Both the position numbers and the translations under genes were made by a program. The notes under the pieces are model-generated. The model was not told the DNA's origin, made no database searches, and worked only from the letters and a program-made list of their open reading frames with translations. From the NCBI RefSeq assembly GCF_009707955.1, contig NZ_WMDQ01000002.1:558001-622000 (forward strand): a stretch of 64,000 bases of DNA, written 5' to 3'. Of the stretch, positions 44,504 to 51,872 are shown one piece after another; positions within the stretch are counted from its first letter, which is position 1; the number at the start of each line of letters is the position of its first letter. Source of the DNA: Flavobacterium sp. LC2016-13. GTDB lineage: Bacteria > Bacteroidota > Bacteroidia > Flavobacteriales > Flavobacteriaceae.

Positions 44504-44836
44504 ATGGACTTACAAGATCAATTAAAAAATTTGTTTCCGGATCATGTCGAATCAAATGAGCCTGAAGAAGTTCAGGAACAGGAACATGTACTTTATGTTC
44601 AAAAAGAGCCGATGATTTGCAAATTCGAAAAACGAAAAGGAAAAGCGACAACTATAATCGAAGGTTACGAAGGAAGCGATGAAGATTTTAAAATTCTTGC
44701 TAAAGAAATTAAAACCAAATTAAGCGTTGGCGGAACTTTTAAAGACGATTCAATCATCATTCAGGGTGATTATCGCGATAAAATTATGGCTATTTTAAAA
44801 GAAAAAGGATTTAAAACAAAAAGAGTCGGCGGATAA
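44504..44836 (+). CDS. SUI1/eIF1-like translation factor (YciH family)
   Basis: A 110-aa protein. An acidic N-terminus (about 1-35) precedes the SUI1 fold: KATTIIEGYEGSDEDFKILAKEIKTKL, then SVGGTFKDDSIIIQGDYRDKI and KGFKTKRVGG. This is the bacterial counterpart of eIF1, linked in E. coli to discrimination against poor initiation complexes (family knowledge). It stands alone; a repeat-bearing spacer of 122 bp separates it from the phosphorylase. Confidence 0.94.
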   Translation: MDLQDQLKNLFPDHVESNEPEEVQEQEHVLYVQKEPMICKFEKRKGKATTIIEGYEGSDEDFKILAKEIKTKLSVGGTFKDDSIIIQGDYRDKIMAILKEKGFKTKRVGG

Positions 44837-44912
44837 AAAAGTTTCCTGTTTAAGGTTTCATGTTTCAAGTTGTTTGCAGACCTTAAAAAGAAGCGCCACA
44901 AGCTTCTACAAA

Positions 44913-44952
44913 AACCTTAGAACCTTAGCACCTCAGAACCTTAGTACCTTAA
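44913..44952. repeat. Five-unit 8-nt tandem tract
   Basis: AACCTTAG, AACCTTAG, CACCTCAG, AACCTTAG, TACCTTAA in exact register, 40 nt long. It ends 6 bp before the start codon of the nucleoside phosphorylase, so it forms part of its mRNA leader. Confidence 0.7.
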
Positions 44953-44958
44953 AAAAAA

Positions 44959-45831
44959 ATGATACAAAACTCAGAATTAATACTTAACCCAGACGGAAGT
45001 GTTTATCACTTAAATCTTCTTCCTGAACATATTGCCAACGATATAATTTTTGTTGGAGACCAAAACAGAGTAGAAAAAATCACTCAGTTTTTTGATTCAA
45101 TTGAATTTTCTACTCAAAAGAGAGAATTTAAAACCCAAACCGGAATTTATAAAGGAAAACGTATTTCAGTTATGTCAACCGGAATTGGACCTGATAATAT
45201 TGATATTGTTTTAAATGAATTGGATGCGTTGGTAAATATTGATTTAAAAACCCGTTTGCCAAAAGAAAACCTTACTTCCTTGAATATCATCAGAATTGGA
45301 ACTTCGGGTTCTTTGCAGGCTGATATTCCCGTGGATAGTTTTGTAATGTCTAAATTTGGTTTAGGATTAGACAATATGCTTCGTTCCTATTTAATTGATG
45401 AAGTTTCGCAAGATGCTCTTGAAGATGCTTTTATCGTGCACACGAATTGGGATATTCGAAAAGGAAGACCTTACGCAATTCCGTGTTCAGAGAAATTAGA
45501 AAAAATTATTGAATCTGATAAAATATTTAAAGGAATTACAGCAACTGCAGGAGGATTTTACGGTCCGCAAGGGCGTGTTTTACGTTTGAATATTCAGGAT
45601 CAGGAATTAAACAATAAAATGGATAATTTTAATTTTAATGGCGAAAGAATTACTAACTTAGAAATGGAAACGGCCGCTATTTACGGACTTTCTGCGCTTT
45701 TAGGACATAATGCGTTGTCATTGAATGCTATTATTGCCAATCGTGCTTCGGGAACTTTTAGTGAAGATCCGTATAAAGCGGTTGATGAATTGATTACTTA
45801 TACATTGAATAAACTTTCAAGCACTAAATAA
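44959..45831 (+). CDS. Nucleoside phosphorylase (uridine-phosphorylase family)
   Basis: A 290-aa phosphorolytic enzyme of the PNP/UDP fold, releasing a base from a nucleoside. IIFVGDQNRVEKI is the phosphate-binding start and SVMSTGIGPDNIDIV the conserved glycine loop. IRIGTSGSLQ carries the phosphate-contacting residues, and TNLEMETAAIYGLSALLGH is the nucleoside/ribose-binding signature. Base preference is not readable. It is the first of four tightly packed genes; the DinB-like gene starts within its stop codon (TAATG). Confidence 0.93.
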   Translation: MIQNSELILNPDGSVYHLNLLPEHIANDIIFVGDQNRVEKITQFFDSIEFSTQKREFKTQTGIYKGKRISVMSTGIGPDNIDIVLNELDALVNIDLKTRLPKENLTSLNIIRIGTSGSLQADIPVDSFVMSKFGLGLDNMLRSYLIDEVSQDALEDAFIVHTNWDIRKGRPYAIPCSEKLEKIIESDKIFKGITATAGGFYGPQGRVLRLNIQDQELNNKMDNFNFNGERITNLEMETAAIYGLSALLGHNALSLNAIIANRASGTFSEDPYKAVDELITYTLNKLSSTK

Positions 45832-46271
45832 TGCAAAACGCAATTTTTAAATTTGAGAAATTACTAAATGACAATGTCAATTATTTTTCAACGTTAAAAA
45901 ATGAAGTTTTAGAAGCTAAAGTTCCGGGAAAATGGTCAAAAAAAGAAATCCTGGGACATTTAATAGATTCAGCGATTCATAATTTGGTTCGTTTTACAGA
46001 AATAAATTATGTAGAAAAGCCTTATCAACACAGGCCATACAACCAAATAGATTTAGTAAATTTGAATGAATATCAAAAGATGGATATTACTGAATTGACA
46101 ACGTTGTGGTTTTCAATAAATAAACAAATTGTCAGAATCATGAAATCTGTTGATAAAGAAGCTTTAGATTATAAAATTCTTTTGAGTGATCAGTCTGTAA
46201 TGGATTTAAGATTTCTGATGATTGATTATGTAGAACATTTAGAACATCATATCAATCAAATAAAATCCTGA
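45831..46271 (+). CDS. DinB-like protein
   Basis: A 146-aa four-helix protein of the DinB/YfiT superfamily. VPGKWSKKEILGHLIDSAIHN gives the first metal-type His, and VEHLEHHINQ at the C-terminus supplies the others, matching the three-His arrangement of the fold. Members are thiol-dependent or metal-dependent enzymes of mostly unknown reaction. The ATG overlaps the stop of the phosphorylase by one base, and the next gene starts 3 bp on, indicating coupled translation. Confidence 0.87.
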   Translation: MQNAIFKFEKLLNDNVNYFSTLKNEVLEAKVPGKWSKKEILGHLIDSAIHNLVRFTEINYVEKPYQHRPYNQIDLVNLNEYQKMDITELTTLWFSINKQIVRIMKSVDKEALDYKILLSDQSVMDLRFLMIDYVEHLEHHINQIKS

Positions 46272-46274
46272 ATT

Positions 46275-46667
46275 ATGTTTTTAAGAGTGGCAAGACATAC
46301 CAATAATTTAGAGAAAATAGAAAATTTCTATGTCGATATTTTAGGTTTTGAACGTTTGGGAGGTTTTCAAAATCATAACAATTATGATGGCGTTTTTATT
46401 GGAAAATCAGGTTTAGACTGGCATTTTGAATTTACGCAATCTGAGGCAAAAGCAAATCATACGTTTGATGAAGATGATGTTATTGTGCTTTATCCCAAAA
46501 CAATTTTAGATTATAATGAATTAATAAATAAACTTTTACGAAACAACATTTCAACTATAACTGCAATTAATCCTTTTTGGAATGAAAACGGGAAAATGTT
46601 CCAGGATCCTGACGGTTATCGAATTGTTGTATCACCATTAAAAGCAGTAATAAGCGAGATTGAATAA
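46275..46667 (+). CDS. VOC-family (glyoxalase-fold) protein
   Basis: A 130-aa paired beta-alpha-beta-beta-beta protein. RVARHTNNLEKIENFYVDILGFERLG is the typical VOC entry with a first metal-type His (ARHT). DWHFEFTQS gives a central strand, and NGKMFQDPDGYRIVVS is the closing DPDGY signature. It resembles YycE-type members without known substrate. Its last base overlaps the start of the DUF4265 gene, so it is in the four-gene operon. Confidence 0.88.
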   Translation: MFLRVARHTNNLEKIENFYVDILGFERLGGFQNHNNYDGVFIGKSGLDWHFEFTQSEAKANHTFDEDDVIVLYPKTILDYNELINKLLRNNISTITAINPFWNENGKMFQDPDGYRIVVSPLKAVISEIE

Positions 46668-47140
46668 TGGCAGAAACACACAAAAAAATCCTATTTAGAT
46701 ATTATAGTGATTTATTAGAAGATACGGTTGTAGAAACGATGTGGGGAGAAATTATCGACTTAGAAAAAGGATATTTCAAACTAGATAATATTCCATTTTT
46801 TGGGCCTTTAATCGCAACAGACGATATTTTCTTTGCAGAATATGACGAAACAGAACAAACTCTGGTTTATAGAAAAACAATAGAAAGTTTCGGAAATTCA
46901 ATTCTTCAGGTTGTAATTTTAGAAAAAGGCTTTGACAAAGAAATAATCAGAGAAAAACTGAAAGAAATTAACTGTCTCTCAGAAGGATTAAATGATACTT
47001 TATTTGCTGTTGAAGTCGTAAGAGAGATCGATTATTCGATTGTAAAAAGTATTTTGCTTGAATATGAATCAATTTCTGTAATCGAATTTGCAGAACCTTG
47101 CCTTTCAGAAAAACACAGAGCTGATTTATTAAAAAATTAA
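46667..47140 (+). CDS. DUF4265 family protein
   Basis: A 157-aa soluble protein. The N-terminal half has the DUF4265 pattern: ETMWGEIIDLEKGYFKLDNIPFFGPLIATDDIFFAEY. This is a small beta barrel, with an acidic second half ending AEPCLSEKHRADLL. The family function is unknown; it recurs beside toxin-immunity and VOC genes in other Bacteroidetes (from memory, not firm). Last gene of the phosphorylase-DinB-VOC-DUF4265 operon. Confidence 0.75.
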   Translation: MAETHKKILFRYYSDLLEDTVVETMWGEIIDLEKGYFKLDNIPFFGPLIATDDIFFAEYDETEQTLVYRKTIESFGNSILQVVILEKGFDKEIIREKLKEINCLSEGLNDTLFAVEVVREIDYSIVKSILLEYESISVIEFAEPCLSEKHRADLLKN

Positions 47141-47170
47141 GCCCATGAGTAAATGCATAAAAAATATAAT

Positions 47171-47320
47171 TAAACACATAGAAATATAGATTTTATGTTT
47201 TTGAAAAAAGTAAATCAAAAAGAAACTCGTTTCTCACACATAGTCCCGAAGCATCGGGATGAATTAATGCAAGTGAAACGCCTTTATTGAGTCCAATAAT
47301 TCTATGTTTCTATGTGTTAA
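47171..47320. repeat. Composite repeat with outer inverted arms
   Basis: The arms AAACACATAGAAATATAGA (47172-47190) and TCTATGTTTCTATGTGTTA (47301-47319) are inverse apart from one internal mismatch and the last base. In the middle is the hairpin TCCCGA-AGCA-TCGGGA (47244-47259) that also occurs at 3679-3694. No ORF is present. The whole 47141-47411 spacer holds this element and the promoter region of the next gene. Confidence 0.6.
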
Positions 47321-47411
47321 AATAATTATACCCAACAGATTAAAAAATTAAAAATATAAACAACAAACAAACTTATATTACGCATACCAAACAAACTTAA
47401 ACTTAAACCTA

Positions 47412-48263
47412 ATGAAAACTGTAAAAATTGTTGGTGTTCCCGAACACTTCAATTTGCCATGGCGTATATCGATCGAAAATGGCGAATTTGAAGCTGAAAA
47501 CATTGATTTACAATGGAAAAATATTCCGGAAGGAACAGGAAAAATGTGTCAGATGCTTCGTGACGGAGAAGCTGATATTGCTGTTATTCTGACGGAAGGA
47601 ATTGTAAAAGATATTATTGCGGGAAATCCAAGTAAAATTGTTCAGATTTATGTGCAATCTCCTTTAATCTGGGGAATTCATGTGGCTGCAAAATCTGATT
47701 TTCAAACTATAAAAGATCTCCAAAACAAAAAAGTTGCTATTTCAAGACGAGGTTCCGGATCTGAACTAATGGCTTATGTAAATGCCAATGAGCAAGGCTG
47801 GAAAACTGATGATTTAGAATTTGAAATCGTAAACACAATCGACGGTGCTGTTGAAGCATTAACCAACGGAACTGCGGATTATTTTATGTGGGAGCATTTT
47901 ATGACCAAACCTCTTGTAGATCAGGGAATTTTTAGAAGAGTTGGCGACTGTCCTACTCCGTGGCCATCGTTTGTAATTACGGTTCGTGACGAATTTTTGA
48001 AAAAGAATCCAAAAACAATCGAAAAAATCCTGGAAGTAATCAATAAAACAACACACGATTTTGCCCAGATTCCGGATATTGATAAAACATTAGCAGAGCT
48101 TTTTAATCAGAAACTTGAAGATATTCAGGAATGGCTGAAATTAACGCAATGGTCACAAAAACATTTAAACGAAAAAGCATTCGATAAAATTCAAAATCAA
48201 TTATTTGATCTCGGAATTATTGATAAAAAAAGTACTTTTGTAGAAACGGTAAAAGCACTGTAA
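47412..48263 (+). CDS. Periplasmic-binding-protein-like protein without signal peptide
   Basis: A 283-aa protein with the NitT/TauT-type substrate-binding fold. VPEHFNLPWRISIENGEF, the glycine/charge pattern DGEADIAVILTEGIVKDI, KKVAISRRGSGSELMAYV, and DGAVEALTNGTADYFMWEHF match the two lobes. The N-terminus MKTVKIVGV is a direct strand with no signal peptide or lipobox, so it should stay in the cytoplasm. No ABC permease or ATPase is adjacent. It may be a ligand-binding or enzymatic relative; the ligand is unknown. The transglutaminase-like gene starts 19 bp downstream. Confidence 0.82.
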   Translation: MKTVKIVGVPEHFNLPWRISIENGEFEAENIDLQWKNIPEGTGKMCQMLRDGEADIAVILTEGIVKDIIAGNPSKIVQIYVQSPLIWGIHVAAKSDFQTIKDLQNKKVAISRRGSGSELMAYVNANEQGWKTDDLEFEIVNTIDGAVEALTNGTADYFMWEHFMTKPLVDQGIFRRVGDCPTPWPSFVITVRDEFLKKNPKTIEKILEVINKTTHDFAQIPDIDKTLAELFNQKLEDIQEWLKLTQWSQKHLNEKAFDKIQNQLFDLGIIDKKSTFVETVKAL

Positions 48264-48282
48264 ATTCTGCTTTTTGATTCTT

Positions 48283-49215
48283 ATGATAAAAATTCCTAAA
48301 ATTGACTTTCCGCAATTAAAATCCAGATTACAGGTGAAATCACCCTGGGACAGGATTATTATTTCGCTGTTAAGTCTTTTGATAACAATTCCGGTATTTA
48401 TCATTCTGCATCAAAATTTAATAGACTTAGAATGGCCTTTTAATTTAGATCGTGTATTTATTTTCATCTTTGTTTTTACGGCCATTTTTTTCCTTTTAAT
48501 GTATTTGCGAACTATTATTATTGTTTGTATTGCGGTTTACTTATTGGTTTTGGTTTACGGATCTGTTATTGGAAATTATGGTTTCAATGAGATTTCTGAA
48601 GATTACAATTCGATGATTTATACCATGTCAGACAATCCGTATCCTCAGGATATTATTGTGGCAAAATTGCTTCCGTTTCCAAATAAATCATTAATTCTTA
48701 GTGCTATAGAATATCAGAATCCAAAAGTTCGGAATTTTGCTATTATGGCCACAACAAAGCATTTTAAAGGCATAAAAGGCTATTCTGATTATAGAACTAC
48801 AATACAATGTTTTGCTGTTTTTAAAGAAATCAACAGCCGTTGGAATTATGTCAATGATCCGAAAGAAGGCGATTATATTGCTACTGCCAGTGAATCGTTA
48901 GAATATTTTTCCGGCGATTGCGACGATCATTCTATTTTAATGGCCGCTGCAATTCGATCTATCGGAGGAACTCCACGACTTATTCATACCAAAGGTCATA
49001 TTTATCCGGAAATACTAATTGGTTCTTTAATCGACTTAGAAAAGGTTAATTATTTGATTAAGAATGTGCTTTTTGTAAAAGAAAGTTACAAACAAAAACT
49101 GCATTATCATATTGATGAACGCGGTCAGGTTTGGCTAAATCTAGATTATACGGCCAAATATCCCGGCGGCCCGTTTATGTATGAGGAGATTTTGGGAGCT
49201 TTAACGCTTAACTAA
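48283..49215 (+). CDS. Membrane-bound transglutaminase-like protein
   Basis: A 310-aa protein, starting at the ATG at 48283 rather than an upstream TTG. Three hydrophobic helices lie at about 26-95. The C-terminal half is a transglutaminase-like domain: Cys213 in FSGDCDDHSILMAAA, His239 in KGHIYPE, and Asp288 in WLNLDYT give the complete triad. Such domains act as proteases or amidases on cell-wall or peptide substrates; the active site should face the periplasm. Just downstream of the substrate-binding-like gene (19 bp), probably one transcript. Confidence 0.87.
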   Translation: MIKIPKIDFPQLKSRLQVKSPWDRIIISLLSLLITIPVFIILHQNLIDLEWPFNLDRVFIFIFVFTAIFFLLMYLRTIIIVCIAVYLLVLVYGSVIGNYGFNEISEDYNSMIYTMSDNPYPQDIIVAKLLPFPNKSLILSAIEYQNPKVRNFAIMATTKHFKGIKGYSDYRTTIQCFAVFKEINSRWNYVNDPKEGDYIATASESLEYFSGDCDDHSILMAAAIRSIGGTPRLIHTKGHIYPEILIGSLIDLEKVNYLIKNVLFVKESYKQKLHYHIDERGQVWLNLDYTAKYPGGPFMYEEILGALTLN

Positions 49216-49251
49216 GGTTCTGAGGTGCTAAGTTGCTAAGGATCTGAGGTT
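49212..49251. repeat. Five-unit 8-nt tandem tract overlapping a stop codon
   Basis: In the inverse orientation to the tracts at 3863 and 44913: CTAAGGTT, CTGAGGTG, CTAAGTTG, CTAAGGAT, CTGAGGTT. The first unit contains the TAA that ends the transglutaminase gene. Confidence 0.65.
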
Positions 49252-49323
49252 TCATTTTTAACCCTGAATAGTGCTGTTTTATTGGACTGTTGCTTTAATT
49301 TATAACTTTTTTCTTCTATATAT

Positions 49324-49357
49324 TTGATTTTTAGATTTTTAATTAAAAATAATTTTG
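49324..49357 (+). promoter_or_regulatory. Promoter of the lipoprotein gene
   Basis: TTG at 49324-49326 and an exact TAATTTTG at 49350-49357 with a 23-nt spacer, fitting the Bacteroidetes consensus, 35 bp before the ATG at 49392. Confidence 0.65.
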
Positions 49358-49391
49358 TAAATTTCTGTGGTCTAACCTTAATCAAAAAACC

Positions 49392-49757
49392 ATGAAAAAA
49401 TCTAAATTATTTATCTTTGGAATTGCATTTTTGTTTGTATTAATTGTTTCATGCCAAAAACGAGGAAAATTGGTAAATTCCTGGAAGGTTACCGCCGTCG
49501 AAGCAAAAATTCCACTTTCAGATTCTGCAAAAAATGTAATTTTAACCAACGGAACACTAACGTTTACAAAAGACGGACATGTAACTGGATATTTGCAGAG
49601 CGAAATAAATAATGGAACATACGCCTTAACAAAAGGAGGAAAAAGTTTAGTAATTAAAGATGAAACCGGAACGCCATATCCTTGCGAAAGTACGATAACA
49701 GAAGATGAGCTTGTACTTGATAGTAAAGAAATGAAATTAACACTCAAAAAAATATAA
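49392..49757 (+). CDS. Lipocalin-like lipoprotein, 121 aa
   Basis: The signal MKKSKLFIFGIAFLFVLIVSC ends in a lipobox (IVSC, Cys21). The 100-residue mature domain is a strand-rich fold, with LVNSWKVTAVEAKI, GTLTFTKDGHVTGYLQ and NGTYALTKGGKSLVI. This is the usual layout of Bacteroidetes lipocalin-like DUF4923/DUF5004-type lipoproteins; the exact family is not settled. It has a good promoter of its own and a terminator, so it is transcribed alone. Confidence 0.82.
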   Translation: MKKSKLFIFGIAFLFVLIVSCQKRGKLVNSWKVTAVEAKIPLSDSAKNVILTNGTLTFTKDGHVTGYLQSEINNGTYALTKGGKSLVIKDETGTPYPCESTITEDELVLDSKEMKLTLKKI

Positions 49758-49807
49758 TCACGACTAAATCAAAAGTCTCATTTTGTATCGAAATGACACA
49801 ATCCATA

Positions 49808-49850
49808 AAAAAGCTTTGTCAGAGTTTTAAACTTTGACAAAGCTTTTTTT
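49808..49850. terminator. Bidirectional terminator before the LytTR gene
   Basis: AAAAAGCTTTGTCAGAGT and ACTTTGACAAAGCTTTTT form a stem of about 18 bp with one wobble, with A and T tracts at the ends, between two convergent genes. Just left of it (49784-49801) is one arm, GTATCGAAATGACACAAT, left over from the large palindrome family. Confidence 0.85.
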
Positions 49851-49866
49851 TTTGACATTAACTTTT

Positions 49867-50571
49867 CTATGAATGCTTCAACATCTTAAAAACGTACTCT
49901 TTATAACTGGCGCCAATAGGAATTTCGATTTTTCCAATTTCGACATCATAAGCCGTAAATGCGGTAATGTTTTTTAAGTTGATAATAAACGAGCGATGAA
50001 TTCTAAGAAAACTTTTATCCTGCAATTCTATTTCAATATCACTTATTTTATATTTGGCCGTAAGTTTAACGTCATCTTTTTGATGTACAACAATATAATC
50101 TTTTACGCTTTCTATATATAAAACGGAATCAATATTTATTTTATTAAATTTCGGGCCATTTTTAATATAGATAAAATCTTCCTGCGCAGGCGTAATAACC
50201 TTATTGTTTACTGGCCCGCTTATTCTTAAATAACGATCAGTTGCTTTAAAAAAACGATCGAAAGTAATGGGTTTTAAGAGATAATCTACAATTTCGAGTT
50301 CATAACTTTCTAAAGCATATTCACGATAAGCAGTTGTAAAAATAACGGCTGGCGGATTTTTTAAGGTTTTTAAAAAATCAATTCCCGTAATCTGAGGCAT
50401 TTTAATATCCAAAAATAAAAGGTCTACTGCAGTTGTTCTAAGTACTTCAGCAGCTTTTAAAGCATTTGGGCAAGTGCCAACAACTTCTAAATAGTCTAAT
50501 TTACTAATATGATTTTGCAATAAACTTATCGCTAAAGGCTCGTCGTCGACTAATAAACACTTTATTTTCAT
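49867..50571 (-). CDS. LytTR-family response regulator
   Basis: Of 234 aa, the receiver domain (about 1-120) has the acid pair in LLVDDEPLA, the phosphoacceptor Asp in LLFLDIKMP and the conserved Lys in LLKPITFDR. The LytTR DNA-binding domain fills the C-terminal 100 residues (DFIYIKNGPKFNKINIDSVLYIES, then SFLRIHRSFIINLKNI). It follows the histidine kinase by 3 bp. Targets are likely the divergent receptor at 51873 (inference from position). Confidence 0.95.
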   Translation of the reverse strand: MKIKCLLVDDEPLAISLLQNHISKLDYLEVVGTCPNALKAAEVLRTTAVDLLFLDIKMPQITGIDFLKTLKNPPAVIFTTAYREYALESYELEIVDYLLKPITFDRFFKATDRYLRISGPVNNKVITPAQEDFIYIKNGPKFNKINIDSVLYIESVKDYIVVHQKDDVKLTAKYKISDIEIELQDKSFLRIHRSFIINLKNITAFTAYDVEIGKIEIPIGASYKEYVFKMLKHS

Positions 50572-50574
50572 GGG

Positions 50575-51663
50575 TTAGGCTAAGTTATATTCAGTTGCAA
50601 GATTAATTTTTAAATGCGCCGTAAAATCTTTTTCAGTTTTAATAACATTAAAAGTATAATTTTCAGGATAAATTTTGTCAAGTTGCTGAATGATATTATT
50701 CAATCCAATTTTTCCACTTTCAGCTTCAATATCAATTTCATTAATGGTATTCCTAATTACAAATTCAAAAGAATTATTCAGCAATTTTAGATCGATTTCA
50801 ATAATTGGCGAACTGCCTGTATCCTCTCCTGCCCCATGTTTAAAAGCATTTTCAACCAAAGAAAGTAAAATCAAAGGCGCAATAGATCCGTTATGATCTA
50901 CAGAATGGTTAAAAATCACACTCAGGCGATCGTCATAGCGTAATTTTTCAAGAGAAATATAATTGTTAAGCAACGTTATCTCTTGTGAAATTGGCACATA
51001 AGTACTGCTGCATCGGTACAAAATACAATCTAATATTTCAGATAAAACCGCAATCGATTTTGATGTAATTGGAGAATTTATAATAGAAAGCGAATAAATA
51101 TTATTAAGCGTATTAAACAGAAAATGAGGATTTAACTGCGCTTTTAAAATTTTCAATTCCGTTTCGGCTTTTTGTTTTTGAAGTAATAATGCCTTTTTCT
51201 GAATCAGATATTGGTCTTTTATCATTTTTATAAAAACGAAAAACATAGATAACGAAAAAATATGCAAAAAATAAGACCCAAACAAAGTTGGTAAATCAGT
51301 CAGGATTTCGCTAATAGGTTCCTGATTAAAAGGCGGTGTACGTACAAAAGGCTCTAAACAATAAATCATTGCTATTCTGGCAATTATTGAAATAAAATAA
51401 GAGGCAATAATAAATTCTACCCAAACCCACATGTGTTTTTGAGGCGCCATTAAACGGGGTAAAATTCTATACGACAAAAAATAAGCGCCTGCAATCGAAA
51501 ATACCTCATAATATACCGTATACAATATATCAATCCGTAATTCTTCTGGATTAGAGGAAGTATTTTTACTAAAGAACATAATAAAAATAGACGTCCAAAA
51601 AATGGCGTGCGCGCTCAGTCTGTGAGCCGTAGAGAAGTTTAAGAGTTTTTCGAATGGTGTCAT
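50575..51663 (-). CDS. LytS/YehU-type sensor histidine kinase
   Basis: A 362-aa inner-membrane sensor. Four hydrophobic helices lie in residues 15-150, and a coiled segment near LLLQKQKAETELKILKAQ leads to the His-kinase phosphoacceptor in LNPHFLFNTLNNIYSLS. The C-terminal ATPase domain has LLSLVENAFKHG (N box) and GKIGLNNIIQQLDKIY. No obvious periplasmic sensor domain is present, so the signal is probably sensed in the membrane. It forms one operon with the LytTR gene. Confidence 0.94.
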   Translation of the reverse strand: MTPFEKLLNFSTAHRLSAHAIFWTSIFIMFFSKNTSSNPEELRIDILYTVYYEVFSIAGAYFLSYRILPRLMAPQKHMWVWVEFIIASYFISIIARIAMIYCLEPFVRTPPFNQEPISEILTDLPTLFGSYFLHIFSLSMFFVFIKMIKDQYLIQKKALLLQKQKAETELKILKAQLNPHFLFNTLNNIYSLSIINSPITSKSIAVLSEILDCILYRCSSTYVPISQEITLLNNYISLEKLRYDDRLSVIFNHSVDHNGSIAPLILLSLVENAFKHGAGEDTGSSPIIEIDLKLLNNSFEFVIRNTINEIDIEAESGKIGLNNIIQQLDKIYPENYTFNVIKTEKDFTAHLKINLATEYNLA

Positions 51664-51872
51664 ATACAGCCAAAGTTAGTATTTATTTGTAAATACAAAA
51701 AGGTTGTCGACAAACAGGGAAAAAACAACTATCAATAAATAAAAAATGAGCCTAAACAAGGTTTATAAGCAATATTTGATTGTTTATAGTAGAAAAATGT
51801 ACTTATGACATGTGTGTAAATTTTGAATGGATTTAAACTGGAGTTTTGATGAAAATTTAAAACCAATCAAAA
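51664..51872. promoter_or_regulatory. Divergent control region of the LytTR system and the receptor
   Basis: Two perfect palindromes lie near the kinase start: GTATTTA-TTTG-TAAATAC (51679-51696) and TTGTCGACAA (51704-51713). No exact TAnnTTTG element for the receptor was found. They are candidate protein-binding sites only. Confidence 0.4.

Noticed and set aside
49382..49747. Antisense ORF of 121 codons over the lipoprotein gene
   Set aside because: Exact shadow of 49392-49757. The plus-strand frame has a lipobox signal and a consensus promoter, while the antisense frame shows only Ser/Val-rich shadow composition.
51672..51680. LytTR-type binding word AAAGTTAGT upstream of the receptor
   Set aside because: Only one match; the second direct-repeat half at the required spacing is missing.
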